DNA from: Thalassobium sp.
Lineage (GTDB): Bacteria; Pseudomonadota; Gammaproteobacteria; Pseudomonadales; Oceanobacteraceae
Direction: 5' to 3'
DNA: 64,000 nucleotides
Assembly (NCBI GenBank): GCA_002733205.1
Contig: NVUW01000003.1
Span: 124,001 to 188,000, forward strand
The position numbers and the translations under genes were made by a program. Shown here piece by piece: positions 47,123-55,139 of this stretch (positions are counted from its first letter, which is position 1; the number at the start of each line of letters is the position of its first letter). The notes beneath the pieces were generated by a model. That model was not told where the DNA came from. It made no database searches and was given only the letters and a program-made list of their open reading frames with translations.

Positions 47123-49053
47123 CAGTTCTCCATTCCAAACCGTCCGCGCTGTGCAATGCCACCTTCAAGTATTTCAATGAAGGCGTCGATACTCATAACA
47201 CCCAGGTCTTCACCTTTACGGGTACGCACAGCGACGGTGTTTGCTTCTACTTCTTTATCCCCTACAACCAACAGGTAGGGTACCTTGTGCAAAGTGTGCT
47301 CACGGATTTTAAAGCCGATCTTCTCGTTTCTCAAGTCCGCAACAGCCCGGAAGCCTTTTGATTTCAGGTTTTGGGCCAGATTCTGACAATATTCACCCTG
47401 ATTATCGGTGATATTGAGTACCGACACTTGCTGCGGTGCCAGCCATGGCGGCATCGCACCTGCATAGTGCTCGATAAGAATACCAATAAAACGCTCGAAC
47501 GACCCAAGAATCGCACGATGCAGCATGACCGGAGTCTTGCGCTCGCCGTCTTCATCCACATATTGGGCGCCTAAACGCTCTGGCAGCATAAAATCGAGCT
47601 GCACAGTACCACACTGCCAGACGCGATTTAAGCAATCACGCAGAGAGAATTCGATTTTAGGGCCGTAGAAGGCGCCTTCACCCGGCTGCAGTTCCCATTC
47701 CAGACCGGCATCGTTCAGTGCGTCTTCCAGTGCGGCTTCCGCCTGGTCCCACAAAGAATCATCACCGATACGGCCTTCCGGACGGGTCGACAGCTTCATT
47801 TCGACCGCATCAAAGCCAAAGTCTTTGTACACTCCCAGCGTCAGCTTAATAAAGTCTGATGCTTCCTGACGGATCTGCTTTTCCGACACAAAAATGTGCG
47901 CATCGTCCTGGGTAAAACCACGCACGCGCATAATGCCGTGCAAAGCACCGGACGGCTCATTACGGTGACAGGAACCAAATTCCGCCAGACGCAGCGGCAG
48001 GTCACGGTAGCTCTTCAGACCCTGATTGAACACCTGAATATGACACGGGCAGTTCATCGGCTTCACCGCGTAGGTACGCTTCTCAGACTCCGTGGTGAAC
48101 ATGGCATCGCCATAGTGTTCCCAGTGGCCGGATTTTTCCCACAATGAGCGGTCAACAACCTGTGGCGTTTTGATTTCCTGATAACCGGCATCCTGCTGCA
48201 CTTTGCGCATGTACTGTTCCAGTACCTGCCACATGGTCCAGCCATTCGGATGCCAGAACACCATACCCGGCGCTTCTTCCTGCAGATGGAACAGGTCCAG
48301 CTGCTTAGCCAGTTTACGGTGATCGCGTTTTTCCGCTTCTTCGATGCGGGTAATGTAGGCTTTCAGCTCTTTTTTGTCGTTCCAGGCGGTACCATAAATG
48401 CGTTGCAGCTGTTTGTTCTGCGAATCGCCGCGCCAGTAAGCGCCGGATACACGCATCAGCTTGAAGACGCGCATCACACGGGTATTCGGCACGTGCGGGC
48501 CGCGACACATGTCGGTGTATTCTTCGTGATGGTAAAGGCCAACGGCCTCTTCGCCTTTCTGAATCAGGTCGTCGATCAGCTCAACTTTATAGTCTTCGCC
48601 ACGGTCAACAAACACGCGACGCGCTTCTTTAATCGGCGTCATTTTTTTAATAACGTCGTAATCTTTTTTGATCAGCTCGCCAACACGTTTTTCGATGGCG
48701 GTTACATCTTCCGGTGTAAAAGGACGCTCAAACTCGATGTCGTAATAAAAACCGTTGTCGATAACAGGACCGATAGCCATTTTGGCAGTTGGGTACAGCT
48801 GTTTCACCGCGTGCCCGACCAGGTGCGCAAAGGAGTGACGAATCACTTCCAGACCTTCGTCATCGCGACCGGTAATCAACGTGACATTGGCGTCTTCGGT
48901 GATCAGTTCACAGGCATCCACCAGCTGGCCATTAATACGGCCACACACGGTCGCTTTTGCCAGACCGGGGCCAATATCTTCGGCCACCTGCATCAGCGTA
49001 ACCGGCTGTGCGAATTCACGTTTGGAACCATCAGGAAGGGTAATAACAGGCAT
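47122..49053 (-). CDS. thrS: Threonyl-tRNA synthetase
   Basis: 643 residues. N-terminal TGS domain ([14 protein letters not shown]), editing domain with [14 protein letters not shown] (about 73-86), class II core with [20 protein letters not shown] (about 333-352; Cys is a zinc ligand), [20 protein letters not shown], and a C-terminal anticodon-binding domain. It charges tRNA-Thr and hydrolyses Ser-tRNA-Thr. AAGGA lies 6 bases before the ATG, and a tRNA-like hairpin is just upstream (next entry), suggesting autoregulation of translation. First gene of the cluster running to tRNA-Pro. Confidence 0.97.
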   Translation of the reverse strand: MPVITLPDGSKREFAQPVTLMQVAEDIGPGLAKATVCGRINGQLVDACELITEDANVTLITGRDDEGLEVIRHSFAHLVGHAVKQLYPTAKMAIGPVIDNGFYYDIEFERPFTPEDVTAIEKRVGELIKKDYDVIKKMTPIKEARRVFVDRGEDYKVELIDDLIQKGEEAVGLYHHEEYTDMCRGPHVPNTRVMRVFKLMRVSGAYWRGDSQNKQLQRIYGTAWNDKKELKAYITRIEEAEKRDHRKLAKQLDLFHLQEEAPGMVFWHPNGWTMWQVLEQYMRKVQQDAGYQEIKTPQVVDRSLWEKSGHWEHYGDAMFTTESEKRTYAVKPMNCPCHIQVFNQGLKSYRDLPLRLAEFGSCHRNEPSGALHGIMRVRGFTQDDAHIFVSEKQIRQEASDFIKLTLGVYKDFGFDAVEMKLSTRPEGRIGDDSLWDQAEAALEDALNDAGLEWELQPGEGAFYGPKIEFSLRDCLNRVWQCGTVQLDFMLPERLGAQYVDEDGERKTPVMLHRAILGSFERFIGILIEHYAGAMPPWLAPQQVSVLNITDNQGEYCQNLAQNLKSKGFRAVADLRNEKIGFKIREHTLHKVPYLLVVGDKEVEANTVAVRTRKGEDLGVMSIDAFIEILEGGIAQRGRFGMEN

Positions 49054-49071
49054 ATCTGATCCTTGTCAGTG

Positions 49072-49092
49072 GTGGCCCCCACGACAGGCCAC
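49072..49092 (-). promoter_or_regulatory. thrS operator: thrS translational operator mimicking the tRNA-Thr anticodon arm
   Basis: The thrS leader RNA contains GUGGCCU and GGGCCAC as a 7-bp stem (last pair U-G) closing a seven-base loop GUCGUGG. Loop position 2 is U and positions 3-5 are CGU, exactly an anticodon loop with U33 and anticodon CGU for Thr. It ends seven bases before the AAGGA ribosome site. In E. coli ThrRS binds such a mimic upstream of its ribosome site and blocks translation. Confidence 0.72.
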
Positions 49093-49194
49093 ATGAATTT
49101 AAAAGAGGACGTACTCTACAGACCACGCCGGGCGCTGTAAACTGTGGGGTTTTATTCGGCCCCATGATCAGTATCCAGCTGACGTCCGAGCGAA

Positions 49195-50190
49195 CTATTG
49201 GCGCAACCACTGACGTGGCGATTGACCGGTCTCACGCTTAAAGGCGCGGCTGAACGCGCTCTGTTCCGAGTACCCCAACAGTAACGCAATTTCACTGTGG
49301 GTCAGCCTTCCTTCACTCAGATACTCTTTCGCCAACTGCATCCGCGTTTGCGCCAGCACCTCTTTAAACGCCAGCTGATGATCTTCCAGACGACGGAATA
49401 ATGTACGCTCAGACAGATGCAATAAACGGGCAACGCAGCGCGACGTGGGTTCGCCGTTCTGCAGCGCTTTTAACAGTGCGGTACGCAAACTTTGTACAAA
49501 ACCTTCGCTCTGCGGCAACACATCCATCAAGGCCTGGGCCTGCTGTTCCAATAGCTGCTTCAGGCCCGCGTTGTGATTATTGACCGGCAGGGCCAAATAC
49601 TCAGGCCTGATCAGAATGGCAGTTTGCGCCTGCTGAAACAGCACCTCACAGCCCAGTGCCTGACGATAGGGCTCGGCATCGGCCGGCTCGGCAAAGGAAA
49701 ACTGCACCGCCTGCGGGCTTAAATCGGCTCGCGCTGTCATCTGACGGATAAAGGTCAGCATGCCCACTACCAGCACTTCATCCGACAATCGCGATGATGG
49801 ACCATAATCTACCGTCCAACTCAGACGCAGACAGCCATCCTGCAAGCTGGCGGTTGCCCGATCACCGTCGTGCAGCAGCCGCTGATAACGCTGAAACCCC
49901 TGCAAAGCATCGGCCACGGTTTCACTCGACAGCAACAGGTAGCCCAACACGCCGACAAACTCCGGGCGCACCAACTGCCCCAGCTCCAGACCGATATGGC
50001 GCTGCGGATAACGCTGCTGCAAACGGTCGAGCAACTCCCACCATTGGCTGAAGCTGATGCGACTGTCTGCAGCAAACCCCTGCAGATAAGCATACAAATC
50101 ACAGCGGGTATCTCCTTCGCGCAGCAGAAAATCACGCGCCAGCCCTGCCAGATCACCACTGACCTGCAATTGCGCCAGCATAGTCATCGT
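49195..50190 (-). CDS. AraC-family transcriptional regulator
   Basis: 331 residues from ATG 50190 (GGAG eight bases upstream); the open frame extends to 50280 without a ribosome site. The N-terminal ligand-binding region (about 1-210) is of the arabinose-binding-like type found in OruR/ArgR-like Pseudomonas regulators. The C-terminal AraC domain has two helix-turn-helix units, SRCVARLLHLSERTLFRRL and THSEIALLLGYSEQSAFSRAF with the conserved RAFKRETGQSPRQWL. It is divergent from the hydroxylase/desaturase gene 149 bases away, its most probable target. Similar pairs regulate lipid or hydrocarbon functions. Confidence 0.93.
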   Translation of the reverse strand, partial: TMTMLAQLQVSGDLAGLARDFLLREGDTRCDLYAYLQGFAADSRISFSQWWELLDRLQQRYPQRHIGLELGQLVRPEFVGVLGYLLLSSETVADALQGFQRYQRLLHDGDRATASLQDGCLRLSWTVDYGPSSRLSDEVLVVGMLTFIRQMTARADLSPQAVQFSFAEPADAEPYRQALGCEVLFQQAQTAILIRPEYLALPVNNHNAGLKQLLEQQAQALMDVLPQSEGFVQSLRTALLKALQNGEPTSRCVARLLHLSERTLFRRLEDHQLAFKEVLAQTRMQLAKEYLSEGRLTHSEIALLLGYSEQSAFSRAFKRETGQSPRQWLRQ

Positions 50191-50252
50191 TATATCTCCG
50201 CCAGTTCCCGATGCAGCCAGACCACCCAGGCGCAACCTATAAGTGGCAGAGA

Positions 50253-50280
50253 TTGTCAAAATAAAGACAGTAAATGTCAA
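50253..50280. promoter_or_regulatory. Possible AraC-type operator (TGTC/GACA repeats)
   Basis: TTGTC, then GACA eight bases on, then TGTCA, lie midway between the divergent regulator and hydroxylase genes. Half sites spaced by about one helical turn are usual for AraC-type proteins. Assignment is by position and pattern only. Confidence 0.3.
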
Positions 50281-50338
50281 TTCCGCACAACGCTGGCAGC
50301 GTAAAGTAGAGACTCACAACAATAATAAGGAGCACTGC

Positions 50339-51214
50339 ATGCAAGATGTTCTGCACGCCCTGTTTTTCGTCGTCGCTTTTGGCGCTTTGTTTCTGGGGGT
50401 CATGCTGGCCGAATACGGGTACACCCGCCACCAGGGAAAAACCGGTGTTTATCATCTGCGCGAAACCGTGGCGAACCTGACAACGGGTTTCTCTTACAAG
50501 GTGGTCGATGGCATTGCCATCGCGCTGTTTATTCAGGCGTTCTATTTATGGGTGTACGACTACGGCCTGCAGTGGAACCCGGAGCTGTCTGTTCTCAGCG
50601 TGCTGGCACTGATCGTTTTTATTGATTTTTGTTTCTACATTAATCATGTCCTGATGCATAAAGTGCGCTGGTTCTGGAATGTGCACGTCACTCATCATTC
50701 TTCTGAGCATATGAATTTTTCCACTGCACTGCGTCAGAACTTTACCTTTGCCCTGTCCGGCTCCTGGTTATTCTGGTGGATTCCGGCTGCCCTGCTCGGT
50801 TTTGATAAAACCTGGGTTTTGCTCGCCATTGAAGGCAATCTGGTTTATCAGTTTTTTCTGCATACCGAACAGGTGCGCAAACTCGGCTGGCTGGAAAAAG
50901 TGATGAATACGCCTTCGCACCACCGCGTGCATCACGGCAGTAACCCAAAACAGATTGATACCAATTTTGGTGGCATTTTTATTATCTGGGATAAATTATT
51001 CGGTACGTTCCGCTCAGAAGAGGATGCTGGCGAGATTAAATACGGCGTCACCCGTATGCCTGCCAAACCTTACAATCCCTTTTATTTACAGGTACACGAT
51101 TGGGTCGACATGTTTAAGGACGTGTGGCGCTACAAGGATTTAAGAATTCTCTACAAACATCCGGACTGGGCACAGCAGCACTACGGCACACAGGCTGACA
51201 CTGATAACCGATAG
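50339..51214 (+). CDS. Fatty acid hydroxylase/sterol desaturase superfamily protein
   Basis: 291 residues from ATG 50339 (AAGGAG upstream; the frame is open further back to 50243). Several hydrophobic helices and the full set of di-iron histidine motifs: HVLMH (about residue 106), HVTHHSSEH (about 118-126) and HHRVHH (about 198-203). These membrane oxygenases hydroxylate or desaturate lipids, or cleave ether lipids (alkylglycerol monooxygenase relatives). The exact substrate is open. Control by the divergent AraC-type regulator is likely. Confidence 0.92.
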   Translation: MQDVLHALFFVVAFGALFLGVMLAEYGYTRHQGKTGVYHLRETVANLTTGFSYKVVDGIAIALFIQAFYLWVYDYGLQWNPELSVLSVLALIVFIDFCFYINHVLMHKVRWFWNVHVTHHSSEHMNFSTALRQNFTFALSGSWLFWWIPAALLGFDKTWVLLAIEGNLVYQFFLHTEQVRKLGWLEKVMNTPSHHRVHHGSNPKQIDTNFGGIFIIWDKLFGTFRSEEDAGEIKYGVTRMPAKPYNPFYLQVHDWVDMFKDVWRYKDLRILYKHPDWAQQHYGTQADTDNR

Positions 51215-51356
51215 GTCTTAAAAATGACACCTGCAGGACTGCCATTGATGCCCTGCAGGCTGTTATCCCATTCACCAATGATCATTCTCAGAACTCCCGT
51301 CAGAGACAACTCAGCAGAGTTCCCCCAGAGCTATCACCTCCTCCCAGGAGCGATCA

Positions 51357-52373
51357 TTGCCGCAGCCGTCAGAGCAGTCTAAGCTCAGCAGAATACCGAC
51401 TCACATTTCTGATATGACTAAAATCCCTGACATCATCGCAAGCTCAGCCCAGAATGCGGCCGAAAATACAGCCCAGGTTGCCGCTGTCGTCACCGTTCTG
51501 AACAGCCTGGACGCGATGATTTATGTCGCCGATATGAAAACCTACGAGCTGCTATTTATTAACGATTACGCCCGTAAAAAATGGGGCGAACCAGGCAATA
51601 AACGCTGCTGGGAATACCTGCAGACAAATCAGAGTGGCCCTTGCGCATTCTGCACCAACGATAAACTGCTGGATGAAAACCAGCAGGCCAACGGCGTTTA
51701 TGTGTGGGAATTTCAGAACACCCAGAATGGACACTGGTATCAATGCCGCGATGAAGCCATACGCTGGATCAACGGCGATCTGGTACGCATCGAAATTGCG
51801 ACCGACATCACCGATCGCAAACGCATGGAACAGGAATTGGAAGCGGCCCGCCGGGAGGCCGAGTATTTAGCCGGGACGGATCCTCTGACCGATCTGAATA
51901 ATCGCCGTGTTTTTTTTAACCTGGGAGAACAAGTATTAAAAGAAGCTCTGCGCTTTAACTGCCCGACATCCATTATTATGTTCGATCTGGATCACTTTAA
52001 GCTCATCAATGATACCTGGGGTCATAACGTTGGCGATGCGGTACTGAAGCGAGTGGCCGATATTGCTGCCGCAACCGTCCGCAATGCTGATATTCTGGCA
52101 CGCATCGGCGGCGAAGAGTTTGCAATACTGCTACCACAGACTGATCTGCCACAGGCGCGCGCACTCGCCGAACGCATCCGGAAGGCAATCGCGGCCGACG
52201 TTTTGTTAATCAATAATGCGCCGATTGGGGTTGAGGCCAGCTTTGGCATCAGCTGCTGCGAAGAGTGTGGCGAACTCACCCTGACAGATTTGCTCAATAT
52301 TGCTGACCAACAGCTCTACCTTTCCAAAAAACACGGCCGCAACAGAACATCCTCGCACCAGGTCAATCCATAA
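51357..52373 (+). CDS. PAS-GGDEF diguanylate cyclase
   Basis: 338 residues. A PAS domain (about 45-150, with MIYVADMKTYELLFINDYAR and a CPxxC-like pair in GPCAFC) precedes a GGDEF domain with DPLTDLNNRR (about 177-186) and an intact GGEEF active site (about 251-255), so it should make cyclic di-GMP. No RxxD inhibitory site is clear. The start is taken as TTG 51357, because AGGAG lies six bases upstream; ATG 51414 would remove 19 residues and has no good ribosome site. No membrane segment is seen, so the sensor is cytoplasmic. Confidence 0.93.
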   Translation: MPQPSEQSKLSRIPTHISDMTKIPDIIASSAQNAAENTAQVAAVVTVLNSLDAMIYVADMKTYELLFINDYARKKWGEPGNKRCWEYLQTNQSGPCAFCTNDKLLDENQQANGVYVWEFQNTQNGHWYQCRDEAIRWINGDLVRIEIATDITDRKRMEQELEAARREAEYLAGTDPLTDLNNRRVFFNLGEQVLKEALRFNCPTSIIMFDLDHFKLINDTWGHNVGDAVLKRVADIAAATVRNADILARIGGEEFAILLPQTDLPQARALAERIRKAIAADVLLINNAPIGVEASFGISCCEECGELTLTDLLNIADQQLYLSKKHGRNRTSSHQVNP

Positions 52374-52593
52374 CGCCAACAGACACACGCTATAAGACCG
52401 GCCTGGCACATACGTCATCATTACACCGGTCGCAGTAGCCACCACTCACTCTGTGCCAATACGGCCCTGCCCGATACCGCCGCGACACTGCGCATCCGCT
52501 TCCCACCACCCAATGAGCTTATGCCAAACGCAGGTATTTGTTTTTCAAGCACTTATCAGGTGAGGATTGGCCGCCCAATGCAGAAAAAAGCAC

Positions 52594-52622
52594 TTGCACC
52601 GGCGAAAAGGCATCGTTAATAT
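52594..52622 (+). promoter_or_regulatory. Sigma-70 promoter of tRNA-Val
   Basis: TTGCAC and TAATAT are separated by exactly 17 bases and lie 12 bases before the mature tRNA, giving a very short 5' leader. No other gene would use it. Confidence 0.85.
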
Positions 52623-52634
52623 ACGCGCCACTTC

Positions 52635-52711
<77 letters not shown>

Positions 52712-52728
52712 GAATTACCTTACAAATC

Positions 52729-52751
52729 AGGCACTTACGAGTGCCTTTTTT
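52729..52751 (+). terminator. Intrinsic terminator after tRNA-Val
   Basis: AGGCAC pairs with GTGCCT around TTACGA, followed by six T. Confidence 0.88.
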
Positions 52752-52812
52752 GTGCCTTTAAAATGCATCTGCAAAATGTCTGCAATATCCCTGCAAAATA
52801 CAGTAGTGCAAA

Positions 52813-53094
52813 TCAGCGGTTAACCCTCATCAGAATAACCCCTGGTGCAGCGACCTCAACGCGCCCAATAAACCGCTCTTCACCTGGCGAGCAGATCAGG
52901 GCTATAGCTGGCATCCGGCCAGTCATCTTTGAGTAATACAGGGCCTGCCCTATCGCCTCCGCCCACTTCTTGCACCAGTCGAACTCTATGGCCAGATCAT
53001 CAGTCAGGCAGTCAACCCGCGTTCGGTCCTCCAAAACCACCTCAGATTTTCCTTCCCAGTATCCGCAGTATTCCGTCACATAATCCGCTTCCAT
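52813..53094 (-). CDS. Small PD-(D/E)xK-like nuclease-fold protein
   Basis: 93 residues. RVDCLTDDLAIEFDWCKKWAEA (given in parts: RVDCLTDDLAIEF, DWCKKWAEA; about residues 25-46) looks like the D...ExD/K core of a small restriction-like nuclease fold, followed by a Tyr-rich helix (GQALYYSKMTGRMPA). The usual Lys after Glu is not strictly in place (EFDWCK), so activity is uncertain. Similar short proteins occur on phage and plasmid elements as I recall them. GGAGG precedes the ATG. It is the first gene of the element after tRNA-Val and points toward the tRNA. Confidence 0.5.
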   Translation of the reverse strand: MEADYVTEYCGYWEGKSEVVLEDRTRVDCLTDDLAIEFDWCKKWAEAIGQALYYSKMTGRMPAIALICSPGEERFIGRVEVAAPGVILMRVNR

Positions 53095-53167
53095 AGGCCC
53101 TCCAAAGGCACAGCTCCAGACTGAGAGTTAGGTAATTATGGCAGCTCACAATACAATGAGCTGACAA

Positions 53168-53332
53168 ATGAAAGACCCTCAGCCAGATGACAACAAAAAG
53201 CAGCTGCTGGCACGGATCGACAGGGACGTGAAAGAGAAGTTCGACAGAAAGCGGAAGGTGCGCGGACTAAAGCAGGAATACATCGTCGAGCAGCTGATTA
53301 AAAAATGGGTGGACGGTCAGATCGAAATTTGA
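53168..53332 (+). CDS. Small ribbon-helix-helix-like protein
   Basis: 54 residues: MKDPQPDDNKKQ, then LLARIDRDVKEKFDRKRKVR and GLKQEYIVEQLIKKW. The short strand LLARID followed by two helices with a basic first helix fits the Arc/CopG (ribbon-helix-helix) pattern of small DNA-binding repressors found beside recombination or partition genes. It is highly charged and lacks any enzyme motif. Divergent from the nuclease-like gene (73-base gap), so it could regulate that pair. Confidence 0.55.
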   Translation: MKDPQPDDNKKQLLARIDRDVKEKFDRKRKVRGLKQEYIVEQLIKKWVDGQIEI

Positions 53333-53425
53333 CCAAACAGAGCCCAGCGCTTTCTGTGAATCATTCTGATATAAAAATATATCAAATTAGATAAAGCAAC
53401 CCGCAGATTGCCCCCCCCGCCATAC

Positions 53426-53605
53426 TCACATATCGTTCGCAGCCTGGGTGTTTTTCAAGGCGACAAAATATCCGATCTGAAAAGACACAACGTCCTTAAT
53501 TAGCGGATGCTCCCTACCAATTTCCCCATAAGGGATAATCGTTTTCACCTCTGTCTCGGGTAGTACTACCAAGACTCCATCTGCGGTCATCGCCAATATC
53601 TCCAT
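53426..53605 (-). CDS. Small unknown protein of the element
   Basis: 59 residues from ATG 53605, which has AGGAG six bases upstream; the frame is open back to 53704 but with a Cys/Phe-rich extension of unlikely composition. Sequence MEILAMTADGVLVVLPETE, then VKTIIPYGEIGREHPLI, looks like a small beta barrel. It is divergent from the phage-repressor-like gene, the place where a Cro-like or early regulator is often found, but no helix-turn-helix is visible. Function unknown. Confidence 0.5.
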   Translation of the reverse strand: MEILAMTADGVLVVLPETEVKTIIPYGEIGREHPLIKDVVSFQIGYFVALKNTQAANDM

Positions 53606-53747
53606 GCCCATCTCCTGTTGTTCGAGCAGCAGCAATACTAATTGACAAAAGAATAAAGAAAACCATCTGCAAAACAACGGCTTACCTAATACGGGTAAAC
53701 TCATACTTTTTGTCTGTATTTGGTGAAAATTATGAGGCTACTGTGCC

Positions 53748-54194
53748 ATGCCTGATCTAATGACGTTCGGCGGACGTCTCAGGGATGCAAGGAAAGAGGC
53801 GAAAGTTTCAGCTGCATGGATGGTTGAGCATCTAAATAAACACCTGGTGCCAGCCGGGCTGGCAAGAGTTCACATCAACACGTATTACTCTTGGGAAAAG
53901 ATTGGCACGCCTGGGGAGCTGAAGAGCGGGAAACGATACCCTCACCCAATGGCTTACAAGATAATGCTCGACCCGCTTGGTATTACGGGATACTGGCTAT
54001 GGTATGGGGATATGGGTGGTCGCGTGATAAGGCGAAGAAAGGATTTACCGCAAGAACATCGGATAGCTGACGAACAGATTGGCAGTATTCGCGAAATAGA
54101 AGAAGAGCTTTATAGGGAATTTAAAAGGGTTGCGGCCAGCGCGACAAACGCACAGAAGGCCGCAATTCTTAATTTGCTGAGGGCGATCAGATGA
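53748..54194 (+). CDS. Phage-type helix-turn-helix regulator
   Basis: 148 residues. The N-terminal part MTFGGRLRDARKEAKVSAAW resembles the first helix of XRE/Cro-C1 regulators, followed by HINTYYSWEKIGTPG, where Xre proteins usually have a recognition helix and the YxWE motif. The C-terminal half is helical and basic and might dimerise; it lacks a LexA-type peptidase. The divergent layout with the gene at 53605 suggests control of that intergenic region. GAGG lies ten bases before the ATG. Confidence 0.65.
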   Translation: MPDLMTFGGRLRDARKEAKVSAAWMVEHLNKHLVPAGLARVHINTYYSWEKIGTPGELKSGKRYPHPMAYKIMLDPLGITGYWLWYGDMGGRVIRRRKDLPQEHRIADEQIGSIREIEEELYREFKRVAASATNAQKAAILNLLRAIR

Positions 54195-54791
54195 TCACTG
54201 ACGTGAGAAATACTGACCACTTAGCACGGTCGGAAAATTAGCATTACCCGGTGCACTACCCTCATACATGCGATCGCCGTCGATTTTAATTATATCGCGG
54301 TTGTAAATTACGGCGTTATTGGGTGTGCAGGTTCCGAGGGCCGTTCTTACATTTGGCTCATAGTTGCTGCGCCCGCAGAAATTATTTTGCGAATATGAGT
54401 CAGCATATCCCTGATCAGGAAGTGTTATGTAAGTTGCGTGGTCACTATATTCAATCTGATGAACAGTGTCGCCAGAGGACAATATTACTTCGTCTTTAAT
54501 AATGAACCTTGCTTCAACATGAAACGTATAACCCTGCTCAACACAACCCGTGTCCGTATAGTTGTCATATTTGAAAACCACTCGACCATTACCGGTGTAT
54601 GTCGTTGTCAGTTTCGCAACGGTTCCGAGTTCGGCATTCTGATGACAATCAAGAGCCCACGAATCCTGAAGGGAATCAAGGAAGCTACTTGGTGACTCTG
54701 GCGATTCATCAACAGTCGTTTTGGGGAAGTCTCCGCTACTTCCGCCACAAGCGGTCAGGGCAAATACAGCTGATATAAAAATCGCTCTCAT
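54195..54791 (-). CDS. Putative lipoprotein
   Basis: 198 residues with a lipoprotein signal: MRAIFISAVFALTAC, cleavage before Cys15 (lipobox LTAC), followed by GGSSG, a flexible linker. The mature part has several Cys (for example in LDCHQNAEL, DTGCVEQG, NNFCGRS) that could form disulphides in the periplasm. No family is recognised. No neighbour is coupled; it is convergent with the regulator gene (stops are adjacent). It may be a moron or superinfection-exclusion protein on the element, which is a guess. Confidence 0.65.
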   Translation of the reverse strand: MRAIFISAVFALTACGGSSGDFPKTTVDESPESPSSFLDSLQDSWALDCHQNAELGTVAKLTTTYTGNGRVVFKYDNYTDTGCVEQGYTFHVEARFIIKDEVILSSGDTVHQIEYSDHATYITLPDQGYADSYSQNNFCGRSNYEPNVRTALGTCTPNNAVIYNRDIIKIDGDRMYEGSAPGNANFPTVLSGQYFSRQ

Positions 54792-54905
54792 ACTTAATCC
54801 TTAGTAATATCAATATCATCAGAGCAGATGATATTCGTATTAAGAACTTTATAAAAGTTCGATTCAGGCCCTGTGATAATTTAAATACTGTGCCATCATG
54901 CCGGC

Positions 54906-55139
54906 ATGAGCGAAGAACTGATTAACTTTATTTGCGGCGTAGTCGGCCTGTACCTGCTGGCCATTACCATCGTCATATTCTCCGGCGGATTCCCTACCCG
55001 CTGGCAAACGTGGCCGGTTATTCATGCTGTGGCCTGGGGGTTGCCGATCTTCTTTACTGCCGCGTCCGTGCTGGCCGCCATCCCTGGCTTGGTCATTCTG
55101 AGCATTATTATTGCTGCGACTTCTCGACCACGGGCATAA
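54906..55139 (+). CDS. Small membrane protein, two helices
   Basis: 77 residues with two hydrophobic segments (about 8-27, FICGVVGLYLLAITIVIFSG, and 37-70) separated by a basic loop. Size and topology would suit a holin-like or superinfection-exclusion protein, but there is no lysis gene beside it and no clear ribosome site, so the assignment is weak. Its end overlaps the end of the giant gene by 32 bases (tail to tail). Confidence 0.45.
   Translation: MSEELINFICGVVGLYLLAITIVIFSGGFPTRWQTWPVIHAVAWGLPIFFTAASVLAAIPGLVILSIIIAATSRPRA

Noticed and set aside
51229-51270. Two CCTGCAGG palindromes 14 bases apart after the hydroxylase gene
   Set aside because: They could pair but no T run follows, and each is self-complementary; not enough for a terminator.
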